Of a DNA stretch of 64,000 nucleotides, positions 25,583-37,248 are shown in pieces (position 1 is the stretch's first letter; each line of letters begins with the position of its first letter). The notes under the pieces were generated by a model, which ran no database searches, was not told where the DNA came from, and worked only from the letters and a program-made list of their open reading frames with translations. This DNA is from Triops longicaudatus. Taxonomy: Eukaryota > Arthropoda > Branchiopoda > Notostraca > Triopsidae. Made by a program: the position numbers and the translations under genes. The DNA is taken from contig JAGQDJ010000096.1 of NCBI GenBank assembly GCA_022885665.1, positions 124,001 through 188,000 on the forward strand, given 5' to 3'.

Positions 25583-27468
25583 TTATACACAACGCCTCCA
25601 AGTATTTGGGTATTTTTTAATTAATTCTTGTCTAAATTGTTCGTATAGAAGATCGTTCTCCTCCATTTCACTGTGTCTCGTTGCGTGGAAGTCACTTTCT
25701 TTCTTTAAGCCCAAGTGAATCAGGAATGCGTCACTGAGGATCACATAAGTGTAACCTGACATATGCATTTCACAGTTCTAAAGATTTATAGTAATACTAC
25801 AGTGGTTGAATACTCATGAAGGAGAATAAATACCTGGCTAACGCGATTGTCACCATACTGCCGAAACCGCTCGTCATACAAAGGAGCGTCTTTACGAACA
25901 ATAGAAAAAGGCTCCCAAGGTGGTTCCCAAAACTCTTCGGACACAATTTGAAGTTTGTTTGCGTAGGGCTGCTCAGTCCATTCCATGTATCGTGAGGCCT
26001 TTACGCATTATTATGCATATTTAGCTGTACTGATCGGGTTAACTTAGAGCAATAATGAAAAAGCTTACGTGACATTCAAAACACAATTTTTCGTAGAAAA
26101 CTTGTGCTTCTTCTGCATTCAGCATATCTAGCAACTCGACTTTATTAGCCGGTGGGTACTGACTTGTATCCATTTCGAAAACAGGTAAAACGTAAGCGAC
26201 TTTATCGCACGTGTCGCTTTGCGCGAACCTGGGAAGTGCCAGTTCGACAAAATCCGTTCTTAATCGCTTTGAAGGGAGCATATCCACATCCGTTAGTAAG
26301 ACAAACTCAGTAAAGATGGCTTTAAATGCTACGTTGCGTAGTAAGTTGTTTGGGTAAGGGATTTTCAACACATAATTCTGAACAGATTTCCGGGACAGAT
26401 TTTTTGCCGGATCGTTGAAGTGCGAACAAGGCAACAGGGTCCATGTGTCTTGCTTATTAATGAGATGGTTCGCAGTGTAAACCATGTGAAACGATACGTA
26501 GCGCCTGACGTCGATGTAACAATGCCGCAGGCTAATTATCTCCTGGATAGCTTCGGTTAAGTCTGGACCTACGTAGAAGACTGCAACAGATACTGGTCCC
26601 TAATGACACAAATAATTTCAGTAAACTATTTAAATTGTCTTTTTAATCGCACAGCAAAGCAGTACGAAATTGTTTCAGGAACTACGATGTAAAAAAAATA
26701 AGACTAAAATACGTGATATTATGCTTGAGCAGAAAAAAATTTATTTCAAGATTTTAAAATATTATTTTTATATTTTCTAATATTTCTGTACAGTAGAATC
26801 TTATTATAGCGAACACTTTTAGAAGGGAAATCGGCCGTACTAGACGGATTTTGATGCCCCAGTGTGTAAATGAGTAGAAAAAGTGTCCGAAGTTCGGATA
26901 CCGAATGGTATTTCCTGTTTACGAAGGGTTCGCCATGACGAGATTCTAGTGTGCTATACTTAAGACATCAAGTTACTTTAAAGCGTTTTGCCAGGGCAGG
27001 AAGATAGTGAAGATTGTTACTGGAACATTGCGTTGCAAGTGTTAAGTCCATGTAATGAGTACTGTGCTCTTCACGCTTTGGAATGTAATTACTGTACGAC
27101 AAAGCAGGTGCAATGTAACTTGCAATTTTGTAATGACTTGTGCGATCGGGCAAGCTATACACCCGTAGTACTTCCATGGCTGATGCCATTTCTGTCAGCC
27201 AGTTGTAATCCTAAAACTAAGCACGTAATTTCACATTAATCTTCACTTTCTACAGTACCGCTTTCGGTTCTTCATCACGGATAAGTTGAATATCTCGAAT
27301 TCGATTTGTTGAACGATCAGAGGAATCTCCAGTCAACCAAAGAAATTGAAAGGCACGATGCATATAATTGCCAGTTAACCATATTATATACCAAACGAGG
27401 AGAGTTTTCAAAATCAGATATAGGCACTTGTGTTTTCTGGTATGGCGTGTTAATTTACAAATACGCAT
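25583..27468 (-). CDS. B4GAT1: Beta-1,4-glucuronyltransferase 1 (B4GAT1 / LARGE-like GT49)
   Basis: Golgi type II membrane glycosyltransferase. B4GAT1 adds glucuronic acid to the xylose primer on O-mannosyl glycans of dystroglycan, which LARGE then extends. Five exons on the minus strand, all introns phase 0: 27468-27259, 27210-26977, 26599-26069, 25998-25834, 25777-25583; 444 aa (human 415). The N-terminus is a short basic tail, then a hydrophobic anchor at about 15-31 and a stem. Diagnostic stretches: DLTLATQCSSNNLHYL, YPNNLLRNVA, the DVD metal-binding motif at 242-244, PPWEPF, DERFRQYGDNRVSQ, and a C-terminus LIKKYPNTWRRC close to the vertebrate LKAKYPNSPRRC. I chose Met at 27468 because it gives a compact basic tail; an in-frame Met at 27525 would add 19 residues. 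A paralogue of the same GT49 group is possible, since arthropods may carry several. Confidence 0.88.
26791..26935. mobile_element. Possible pogo/Tigger-like element remnant in B4GAT1 intron 2
   Basis: The sequence after TA at 26789-26790 begins CAGTAGAATCTTATTATAGC and continues into CGAACAC, which resembles the terminus of pogo/Tigger-type elements. A partly complementary stretch (AAGTGTCCGAAGTTCGGATA) occurs about 90 bases later, but no intact matching right end is seen. I treat it as a decayed, non-coding remnant. Confidence 0.3.
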
Positions 27469-28434
27469 CTCTAATAACAGATGTACACTTTCACATTCAG
27501 ATAATACTCTACTTAAATGCTTCACACTGAAGACATAAATTACAATTATATTAAATTATATTTAAATTTTTAAAAAGTGTATTTTAAAAATATATTGTAA
27601 AGCAAAATATTTCGAACGATGCAAGCCCTTCAAATGAAACTTAATCCACAGCTTTTATATGGTATACTGACCTAAACCGGCATTTCCTGCGCTGCAACTT
27701 GCATGCACCTGTTGCGAGTTAAACAACGTTGGTGACGTGGACTGGAATTGGTGGCTATTTGCTATAACGGCGGTAAAATCGTAGGCGAGTGATGTAAGTT
27801 TCTCATATTTGTACCTCTTCTGTTCTCTTTCCTGTTGTTTCATTCATATTTGTCTGTTGGTCTTTAAATGCGTCGATAAATTCGCAAGCAAACAAGGGCT
27901 ACGATTTTTTTGGACTATTTGTACGGCAACGATTGCTTTGCCCATCCCTACACTTGGTGCAAATTAAATTTAAATAGCAGAAGAAAAAAATGCTGCGCCC
28001 ACCTTTAAAACGTAGGAAGTTTTAAGTTATTTAAAAATTCTAATAGATACGAAACCTTAAACGTAATTTTCAGTTCGCACTACGATCCAAAAAGGAGACA
28101 GTTTTGGCATGTGAAAACTGTTAAATAGACTGCTTATTTTTATGTAAGTTGTAACAGACTTGGCTGAGTAATAGTTTAAACTTGAATTACGAGTGAAAAT
28201 GCGGAAAATCATTAACTTTTATTAATATCATTTTTAACAAGATTAACCAAAACACGGGCCAACTGTAAAGCTTAGGGCATCTTATACATTCAAACATAAA
28301 TTTTCCACACTACATTTCCCATTACCGGGGTCGTCGTTTGAGCAAGCTCAGAAATGTCAATGTAATTTATCTATTTTCAAGAGAAGCACGTCTTTACGAA
28401 GAGATTCCCTAGTGTCCTTTATCTTAGAGCAAAA
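27469..28434. other. Spacer between B4GAT1 and the C-type lectin
   Basis: This must contain the B4GAT1 promoter and leader and the lectin 3' end. A minus-strand open frame at 27655-27843 has no recognisable domain. A non-coding leader exon of B4GAT1 could lie here, because a GTCAGT donor-like sequence follows that frame. Nothing else is supportable. Confidence 0.45.
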
Positions 28435-28440
28435 TTTATT
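28435..28440 (-). terminator. Polyadenylation signal of the C-type lectin
   Basis: AATAAA on the minus strand, 92 bases past the predicted lectin stop, a normal distance for a short 3' untranslated region. Confidence 0.5.
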
Positions 28441-28531
28441 AATTATCTAAAGTGTGAAAAAAAACGAAAGAAAACATGGGCCAACGTTTTTGAAGAGAAA
28501 GTAAATCTATGTATTCAACGAGCAGTAACAT

Positions 28532-29252
28532 TTAAAACAAGCAAACCTTGGGTTGGCACACAATCAAATTTTCAGTAGAGCAAGGTTGATCTAACCATTG
28601 GTACACTCCCAATTCCGGCTGGTACTCAATAGCCAAGCACAAGTTGTTAGCGTCACCAGAAGGATAGCCTGCCTTCCAGGAAATAGCAGTTTGGTCCAAC
28701 TCCAAACCATTAGCACGGTTCACCCATTGACCAGGATGGCCCTGAGCGGTCACTCCAGCCCAGTAAGTGTCGTAGTAACCTATAAGAAAGGATTACGTGT
28801 ATGTCATGTTGGACAGTACTAGTGCTTAAAACGTACCCAAACCAATCAAGAAATTGTTGAGATCAGTCCATTCTTCGGCAGTTTTGACAACAAAAACGTC
28901 AGAGTACGCGAGACTGCAGATGTCAGCTACTTCCCACCAAGTGTAACGCTCAGGCAATCCGGGTACAGAATAGCACTTGCCATTGACGTTGGAGTATCCT
29001 GGTGGGCAGAGGGCAGCAGCCATGCCTGTGAAGTATTGCAAAACATGAGCGTTAGCACAGCTTAGAATTGCTTTTAAGTCAGATTTCCACTTGCGTTTTC
29101 AACCAAATTTGTGAATTGCAACGCGCCAATTATTTGAATTATTTGAACTTGAGCTCAAGTGGAAACATAGCTACAATTGGGTATTGTACTATACTTTAAA
29201 GTAAAAAGATAGTACCTGCGAAGAAGAGGGAGACGAGTACTTTCGAGAGCAT
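28532..29252 (-). CDS. Secreted C-type lectin domain protein
   Basis: Small secreted protein with a single C-type lectin fold, 157 aa. Three exons on the minus strand with phase-1 introns: 29252-29216, 29025-28837, 28779-28532. The signal peptide is about residues 1-18 (MLSKVLVSLFFAG). The lectin domain starts with the N-terminal hairpin type CPPGYSNVNGKCYSV, then WWEVADICSL, the WAGV strand, NLCLAIEYQ, and the closing NLIVCQ. The canonical carbohydrate-specificity triplets EPN or QPD are not seen in the long loop and WND is replaced by WLD, so calcium-dependent sugar binding is doubtful. The CDS may end at the in-frame stop used here, or a further exon may follow a weak donor after CQPK. In crustaceans such proteins are often immune or secreted matrix components; that role is inference only. 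Confidence 0.85.
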
Positions 29253-29303
29253 GGTGAATTGAGTTGACGAATGTTGTGATGCCAAAGTCACATCCGAGAG
29301 AAG

Positions 29304-29311
29304 TATTTATA
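29304..29311 (-). promoter_or_regulatory. TATA box of the C-type lectin gene
   Basis: TATAAATA on the minus strand lies 51 bases upstream of the lectin ATG. This is a good core-promoter position for a short leader. Confidence 0.6.
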
Positions 29312-29701
29312 CACAAAAAGCTTATCGGGCTTTTAGGTAGCCGTTTGTTAATATACCGGTTACATAAACTGTCGAAGTCCTGTGTCTTGGAAACGTGATC
29401 CTCGCGGAAATTGACTAGCGAGGTAACATGCTGCTTCTCACGGAAGATCGCTACTGGCTTGACTCAGGCAGGTGTTCCCATTCACACGGAGGTGTACGAG
29501 ATCAAAGTTCAGTTGAAAAGCTTATCTTATTATAGATTTTTGGCTCTAAAGGAAGGGATACGTGTTCGGTTTAAAGGAAAATGTTGTATTTCTTTCGAAT
29601 CTTGATAAGTTCTGGAAAAGTAAACTTTGAACAGTGAGATTGATTTTAAGCCAGCAAAATCAAATGATTTACAGATCAGCTTGCACTTCGAAAGTAGATG
29701 C
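29312..29701. other. Spacer between lectin promoter and glycine-rich gene
   Basis: No supportable coding sequence. A 64-codon plus-strand open frame at 29411-29605 has no recognisable domain. The right part should include the 3' untranslated region of the minus-strand glycine-rich gene. Confidence 0.5.
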
Positions 29702-31060
29702 TTAATATCCGCCTAAAATAATTCAAGAATATTAATTAATTTTTCTATTACAGGAATTTTTAAATCTATCTACCTTTGCCGTAGCCGCCACCTCCGTGTC
29801 CACCAGCGTCACCACCTAAGTTTATCAATATTTCCCTTTAGTGGCTCAAAATCACCCTTTAAGAATTTTTACCCTTTCCGTGACCGCCGCCTCCGTAGCC
29901 ACCACCTCCATGACCGCCAGCATCACCACCTAAATTAGTCATACACATTAAAATTCGTTAAAAACTAGCTTACTTTTGGTTCCTACCTTTTCCGTAGCCA
30001 CCGCCTCCGTAGCCACCACCTCCGTGTCCACCAGCAGCGTCACCACCTATGTAAATCATAACAGTTATAATCCATTGAAAATATCTCGCTTTCATTTCCC
30101 ACCTTTTCCATAGCCACCGCCTCCATAGCCACCACCTCCGTGTCCACCAGCAGCGTCACCACCTAAATTAATGAAATGTAAATTTCGGAAACTCTACAAA
30201 GGCACTTGTCTTCTTAGACGTCACCTTTGCCATATCCGCCGCCTCCATGTCCACCGGCATCACCACCTGTAATGACAATTAAAAATTATAGTTAATCGCC
30301 TTTAAAGAAATTGTCAAGTAATAAACATACCTTTTCCGTAGCCGCCACCTCCGTGACCACCAGCATCACCGCCTAATTTGCAAAAGTCCAACAATGCGTG
30401 TATACCCTTTATTTTCTTAAAATCCATTACTTACCCTTGCCATAGCCGCCACCGCCATGTCCTCCATCGCCTCCGCCATAACCTCCGTGACCACCACCTC
30501 CATAGCCAGCAGCTGCTTTGCCACCACCTCCGTATCCGCCACCTCCGTGGCCACTGCCGCCGTATCCGCCACCTCCGTGGCCACTACCTCCATAGCCAGT
30601 AGCTGCTTTGCCACCGCCTCCATAGCCACCGCCTCCGTGGCCACCGCCGCCGTATCCGCCACCTCCGTGGCCACCACCGCCATATCCGCCGCCTCCATGG
30701 CCACCACCTCCGTAGCCGCCACCGCCGCCATATCCTCCGCAGCCGCCACCTCCGTGACCACCACCACCGTAGCCACCTCCTCCATAACCACCGTGGCCTC
30801 CTCCGTAGCCACCGCCTCCATAACCACCGTGGCCTCCTCCGTATCCTATAAAGCACGTTCAGTCATATTGGGTCTCCTGTATGTTGTGACGTTGAAGATT
30901 TACCTCCTCCCCCGCCTCCTTTACCGCCTTTACCGCCAGCAATCACGAGGCCAACTACGGCTAACACCACGGTGCTTCGCAACACCTAAAGGTATGAACA
31001 CGTTCTTTAAAAACCTCTTTAATGTAATGTATATAAGATTTATACCAGTCGAGATGCCAT
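29702..31060 (-). CDS. Glycine-rich secreted protein with micro-exon array
   Basis: Predicted secreted structural protein of 273 aa, dominated by Gly with Tyr and His. Ten exons on the minus strand: 31060-31046, 30985-30904, 30845-30435, 30372-30331, 30266-30225, 30162-30103, 30046-29987, 29929-29873, 29815-29774, 29712-29702. Exons 1-2 give a signal peptide (STVVLAVVGLVIA) followed by GGKGGKGGGGGG. The large exon 3 encodes repeats such as GGGGYGGGGHGG, interrupted twice by KAA(T/A)GYGG. Exons 4-9 each encode one cassette of 14-20 residues of the type GGDAGGHGGGGYGK. The last exon adds GGY and the stop. Every intron from the second on is phase 1. Similar Gly/Tyr/His-rich proteins occur in arthropod cuticle, glue and antimicrobial peptides; which applies here cannot be told. 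A TATA box lies 131 bp upstream of the ATG. Confidence 0.82.
29774..30372 (-). repeat. Tandem array of six phase-1 micro-exons
   Basis: Exons 4-9 of the glycine-rich gene are 42, 42, 60, 60, 57 and 42 bp, separated by introns of 64, 62, 56, 57 and 57 bp. The repeat unit is thus a whole exon-intron pair of about 100-120 bp. All exons have phase-1 boundaries on both sides, so any number can be gained, lost or skipped without a frameshift. The exon sequences are very alike, while the introns share mainly their splice ends. Confidence 0.85.
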
Positions 31061-31190
31061 GTTGATGGCGTTAGTTTTCTAGTTGTTTGCTTGGAGAGTG
31101 ACGATACTTATGGGTTTTGGCGGTCTGTACTGTACTACTGGAGGAAGGCAGCTGAGGAACTGATGGTTATCCCTTCCAAGACGTTCGTCT

Positions 31191-31196
31191 TATATA
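31191..31196 (-). promoter_or_regulatory. TATA box of the glycine-rich gene
   Basis: TATATA followed by AG on the minus strand, 131 bases upstream of the ATG, in a good position for a leader of about 100 bases. Confidence 0.55.
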
Positions 31197-34100
31197 GCAA
31201 GAAAGTTTTTGTTGAATGTCCAAGTTTCTCTACCGTTTCCTTCTTCTTGCCGTTTCCTTTTTCGCTGGAACCGTGTTTCGTTCAGTTAGAGAGGCTCGTT
31301 TCGTTCTTGTTATTGGCCTGGAAAATCGCCACAAAATTTTAATGGTTGAGAAACGGTAACACCTAGAGGTATTGAGAAAAGAGGAGGAAAAGAGAGAGTT
31401 GGGCTAGCCAAAGGCTTAACCGATGCTTCGCTTGCAGAAACAAATGTTCGGCCTCTGGTGATGCAACAAAAGAGTAAGGTAGCATTGGGAATAGGGAAGA
31501 AAAGCATGAGCAGCCAAGAGTTCATCGAGTAACAAAAGTTTCGTCGTGCTGCTTTCAGCACCTTCGGTGATTGAACATGGAAAATAACTTTACGATGGGA
31601 ATGGCACCCTATACCTTGGATTATTGTGTAATTTCACTTATTGAGTTTTAAATTATTGACCTACGTTATATTTGTCGTGAAACAGGAAGAAAGTTGTGCT
31701 ATATGCCAATTTCCATTAGCCAAATGATTTAAAAAAAAAATAAACATTCCGGGAAAATAGTGCATTTCCGGCATGTTACAGCCATTTAACCAAGAATAAT
31801 CGATTAAGGTTTGCTTTATTGGTTGATTTCAGCGACTTTCTGAAGTTGCAGTTGTTAAATGGAGCGGAGAAATGGTCTTGATCTAGTAGAGGGTTACCGT
31901 TAGCGATTTTTTTCTATTGGGAGAAGTTTGTCTTACTTCCCAGTATACGTGATTCATGGATAAACAGAGTGCATTAACGTCTTTCTTGGAAGTTCTTTTG
32001 TACACAGGAAGAGCATTGTTGACTGCACAGTCTGACCGTGAATTGGCCTGCAAGATTACGGTGGACTCTAGCTCACTCTTATTCCAGCGTCAAATAGTTT
32101 GTCGATATAAAATTGTCTTTAATGAGCATTAAAAATAAGATTGCCAAAGACTTAAAAGATATTTTTTAAACATTAATTGTCAAAAGATATAGTCTTAACG
32201 CTTCGTCTCGCATTTTGCGGCATTTCCATGGTAGATGTAGGGTGCAATATTTGTTTATTGAATTTCTTATAATTGTGAATGATATAATTGATTGCTGCAA
32301 AAGTACAACATACATTTTAATGGCTATTCTAGACAAGAAACACATCAAACACAGAAATCTCCCCGGGATGTGTAATTTTTTAGTAGCCCCATTTAAAAAT
32401 TGACATAAAAACAAGAGCTATAACGCCCAAATCGTGCGTTGAAAACCTGTAAGGCCTGCGAAAGTCTCAATAACATTTGATGAACTTCCTATCTTCGCCA
32501 TTATAAAATAAACAATTTTGAGGAAGGTTTCATCCCTCTAACCCCTTCCCCTGAGTACGGCCTTTCTACCATGTACTTTTCTTGCGAAATAGATCTGTCT
32601 GCTTTCTTATAACAAACACACGGCCATCTTGTCCCACCCCGTAAGTCCAAACTGCACCCAGACTCTCATTTTGTACAGCTGGAAAAGCCTCTAATTTTCA
32701 CCGTCGTTTGGTCTTAGATTTTGTATTCTTGATTGAATATCTCATTTAATAGCCAGGACACCAATCGTCAAAATAGTATAACTTTGGACAAGCGTTTTAT
32801 CTTCACATGAAGTGAAAAATGTAGAACAGAAAAGTGCCCAAACTGTCCCGTCCCTTCACTGTGCAATATATGCGTCACGGGGAAAAATGTAGCGAACAAT
32901 ACAATTAACGAAAAATAAGGCCTCTAGTTCCGCTAGCAAGTCGGAAATTGGTCTCTTTATCATAAGATGAGACACTTGAATTTTCGATCTTATCCATTTA
33001 GCATTTTTTGTTTAATAAGGAAGAAACGTGACAAAAGAGAAAGCTTCTTCAGTCGCTTATGAAGGGCTGTAATGAATAGCTTTTTGCCATTTTAAACGTC
33101 GGTGGTCATTCATCCAGAGAAAAACTAACAATGCAGCTCTGTACAGCTGAGATCAGTGTTTTGTGCAGATGGCACCTGCCCAACTGTTACTAGCGGAATG
33201 ACTAGGAAAAGGGCAACTTCCTCGTTGTTCACCAACTGTTGTTTGCTGCAGAGATAAGGGTTTGATTTTTAACTTCCTTGTTTACAAACTTTCTTTAGAA
33301 AATCTACCATTTCACAACTTTCCCTGCTAAACTAGCATAGGCCAGGCTGAGATGATACACAACAATTCGTTATGTTCTGTGTGATGATGGTTTCACTTTT
33401 ACTTACACTGAGCATCCAAGCACCTTTAGCGTGTCGTAAAAAGTAAATGTGCAGTGCGCACACATAAAGAAGATTACGAGGTACGATATTTCGATGAAAG
33501 TTTTGTAAGCCCATGCCAGCAAAGTTTAATAACGTTTGTTAAACACATTTTTTCTACCAGGTACTATTGATGATTTTCACAACATTCTACTAGTTAGTGA
33601 TGTGACGTAATTTAACAAAGTAACTCTTAACAACGTATTGATACAAATAGTGAGCCTAAGGTTTTGTATCCAATCGTGGTGATAGTAGACTAATAAACTC
33701 GAAACTTTTTGTGCAAAGTGGGGAGTGTTTTTGTGCCTGTAAGTAACTCGAAAACTATGCTTAGAAGATGTATGTGTTTTTCTCCATATTCGCCGTAGAA
33801 TCGGTACTTTTGACCGGAATTTTATTGTTCAGTTACCACACTTCGACTGCAAAAGCTTAACGTAACACTATTGCGGGTATAGATTGCGCGTATTTAAGTA
33901 AAACTTTAAACCATTTTCATAAATTTGATTCTTAATGAGGCAATAATAAGCCGAGCAGTGATGCGTTTTTATAGAAAATCTATAAAAAAAATTAGTTTTG
34001 CTACAAGTTTCCCGTCCATCAAAAATCGGTGGTAAATTACTTGCATTTTCGTTTTATTTCTTTATGAAGTTGCTGAATAATGTTCAATAAATATCAGTGG

Positions 34101-34610
34101 TATTAAAGAATAATGTATCGGGTAATTCTCTTGCAGCTCGAGTAATTCTCGTGACACTCATGGACAAAGTCCCTCAAACGTGAAGAAGGACACTATAAAC
34201 TCGGTCTCGAGAAGTTGATCCTTGGCCTCGGGGAATGGTTCACTGGTAATCAAGAGAGACGATTTTCTCGTACTGCGGTGAATCTGCACAAAATATTTTT
34301 TTGTGAAAGAACGAAATTTGGATACAGTCTCTGCTTAGACTTACAGAGTAAGGATAAAAAGTAAAGTCGTCTACTCTGTCGTCATTTTCTTCGGAATCAG
34401 GACACTGTAACCTTTCAGTTGTGCTCTTCGGATCCGAACCGTAGCCCAGGGACAGTACATCTGAGTTGTGGAATAGATCTACCTGTTGTGCTTCGCTTTC
34501 CTGCGGTACGGATGTTACTTATTATTATTTTTTTTTACTTGCTATTACTGTTTCACTGTATGTGTTAATAATACTCTGTATTATTGAAAAATGGTTATTA
34601 CCTTAGCGTT
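31197..34610. other. Gene-less stretch, 31.2-34.6 kb
   Basis: No exon chain or domain is supportable on either strand. The composition is AT-rich intergenic DNA. The right end is probably downstream sequence of the minus-strand 359-residue secreted protein gene. Confidence 0.55.
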
Positions 34611-34616
34611 TTTATT
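34611..34616 (-). terminator. Polyadenylation signal of the 359-residue secreted protein gene
   Basis: AATAAA on the minus strand, 154 bases beyond the predicted stop codon. Confidence 0.4.
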
Positions 34617-34770
34617 GAAGAATTTTAAGTTGACTAGAATACTACTGCGAGGCTCCATGAAGACGGCACATTGCTGCCTAACAACATTGTCCTTTCGCAG
34701 CCTATAAATATGCTAACGTTACTCTGTGTCTTACTCCATGAATCTATATACACGCCGTTTGGTCATATTC

Positions 34771-36297
34771 TTACACATTTGCCAAGTAAATGACTGTTTG
34801 GTTACTCGCGAGTTTTATGTTATTGTATTCAATCTGGCCTCGTTTTCTAGTGACGACATTGTATCTCGCGTATCTACCTTTGTCCAGTTCTCTGTAAAGT
34901 AAAATAAGCTTTAATTATAATCAAAGTTAAACAGAAAAACTGTGAGAACTACTTCCGTACACAGTGCAGTTAACCAGCAAGGCAGGGCCATCGACGTAAA
35001 ATAAAGCTTCTTCGTAGTTGTCGGAAGGATTACTAAATTGGTACTGGTAAACCCCAGCTACACTTCCAAGAAGCGACGTGTGATACACTCCCATGAATTT
35101 TTTCTGGATAATTGTATTTCGGAACTCAGGAACGGCGACCTATGCAGAAAACAGACTAACTATGAAATTATTATTTTTAGACTTTTGTACCGGTGTTGAC
35201 AAATCCCTTTTAGGCGGAAAATCTTGGTCAATATACCACTTGTAAATGCATTCATTGTCACACTCAAGTCTTTCTGACAAATTGGCCAAAGCAGCACGAG
35301 TTGCGTTGTTGTTCTTATAAGAAACGACGGAAGTTTTATGGGTTGGAAATTTTTTCTAACCAAAGGAGAAGTTCATTTTTTAAGAAAATTCAACTTCACG
35401 TCTAGTACTGCAAACAGCATTCTAGCCCGTTTTGTAACTCTCGTAATTTACCTCTAACGCAAAAGCAATTAGGGCTTCTTCCTTATCAAGGCCTTCGAAA
35501 TCTCTCAAAAAATCATTGTTGTGAAATTCGAGCGTTTCTGGAGTTGTAAAGTTGGATAATAATTTCTTAATAACTTTAGATTCCTCCGAGCAGTCCGAAA
35601 CCTCATCCGTATCCTAATATTAACACTAACGTTTTTGTTTGTTAATTTAGCTCGTATTCTTACATTTACCTCCAGTTTGTGTGTTTTTGTATCCGAAGTG
35701 TAATCTTCGTTCACGATTAAGTTTACGATAGCCTCCTCTTCCGGTTGCAACGTAATCGACATCCCATAATTAAGCATATCCGATGTTCTATTGTCATGAA
35801 AACGTCACACGCTTATGCTCACTGCATTGCAATTATTGTAATTAATACATTACATTGATGTAAAAAGAGTGGCTGATTGTTCGTTCGCTTTCAGGGCATC
35901 GTAAACCTCTTGAGCGAGTTGTTTCGGCAAACTGATTGTTGTGTCATCACCATCTCCATCTAGAACCCTGAAATTGAAATTGCTTAATACTACTGCTGCA
36001 AGTAATTTAGCCTACGTTTCAAAAACTGTTGCCAAGGGTAGATTCAACTGGTATTTCCCTTCTTCCGCTCGCTCTCCATTATTATTCGCAATTGTGAAGG
36101 CACCCCGCACGTCACTCTCTACTTGTAGGGGACCAACGCTCAATGCATTCTTACTGCCCTTCGAACACAACATAAACGTAAGTCATTACCGTTTACGGAC
36201 AATACACGACATTACGCACTTTAGTATTAAGAGTGGCTGCTTGAGCTAGAACGGCCACAACTAAGCATAAAAGCGCAGGACGTAACAAGTTCTCCAT
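34771..36297 (-). CDS. Unrecognised secreted protein, 359 aa
   Basis: I do not recognise this protein. Eight exons on the minus strand close in frame: 36297-36220, 36158-36016, 35967-35854, 35787-35670, 35613-35452, 35355-35191, 35139-34961, 34891-34771. Intron lengths are about 48-95 bp with good GT-AG ends. The first exon is a clear signal peptide (MENLLRPALLCLVVAVLAQA). The mature part is acidic with few cysteines: one in VSDCSEE, two in LECDNEC and one in LVNCTV. It has several N-glycosylation sequons (NFT, NAT, NLS, NCT, NQT). No membrane segment appears after the signal. The C-terminal third (GVYQYQFSN, EEALFYVDGPALLVN, RYARYNVV) looks beta-rich. The continuous frame over eight exons argues for a real gene. 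The final exon assignment is the least certain. Confidence 0.7.
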
Positions 36298-37248
36298 GGT
36301 AAAGCTATGACGAGACTGGCCTCGGAGTCTTTAGTACGGTGCGTTTTTAAACAAGCTTCAACAAAAACTCGCTTATTTAGAATCGTATACCGAACTCACA
36401 CTTTGCTAGGGAAGACCCCACACCATCCAGTTTGCCGAATACAAAAAAAAAAAATTAATTTCCGTATACAAAGATGACATATCCTTTTAAAACGGCTGTG
36501 AATTCAGGGTTTTCCCTGCACTGACCACACCCAGATCGTACTCGTCAGGGTCACCTTGCATCACGGCCGAAATAACGGTTATTTTTCATTATTTATTTTA
36601 GCCTGCATGACTTGCCCAAAATATTAAAATGCTTTTAAATAGACTTTAAATTTACTTAAATTCTAAAAAAAAAATGCTGGGTAACCGTCGTTACTTTTGC
36701 GTTTTCGTACTGGATAGCGGAGCTCTTTGAACAAAATTTCTATTCGTATGAACATCGAAGGTTTGACTATATACCGTTATTTTTTATGATTTCGTGGTAT
36801 ATTATTTCATAAAATTCCAAATACATGAAGTAGATAATGGTAGTACATTAGTCAAAACTTCTTCCTCACTAGGCAACGATGCACTCCAGACTTTGCATCG
36901 AAGTTCATGGAAAATAGTAACCTATGAAAATTACCCATATTTTGAGAACAGACTCCTGATTAACCAAATATACTTATTTCTATAACTATTTATTTCATGG
37001 TAACGGATATGAGAATGTTGGAAACAGTAATATAGCCTACTTGTGCGTTAACATGATACAGGAAAAACAAAACTCTGTTGACAGAGCGACCACCGGTTAG
37101 TTTCTAGATATTTAACATGTTGAACACGAAGTCTTTTACTATCTTTCCTTTCAGCTTCTGTTATGAAGCAAGAGAAGTTCAAGCAAGTTGTCGAGACGCG
37201 TCCCCATTGAGAAGACCATAACAAGTGATGTTATTTTCCTCGGTTAAC
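36298..37248. other. Spacer between the secreted gene and the hAT element
   Basis: The left part must hold the promoter of the 359-residue secreted protein gene, though no convincing TATA box is seen. The rest shows no supportable coding sequence. Confidence 0.5.

Noticed and set aside
30457..31065. 202-codon Ala/Ser/Thr-rich plus-strand frame
   Set aside because: Antisense of the glycine-rich exon. The minus strand has the signal peptide, micro-exons and stop, so the plus frame is a shadow.
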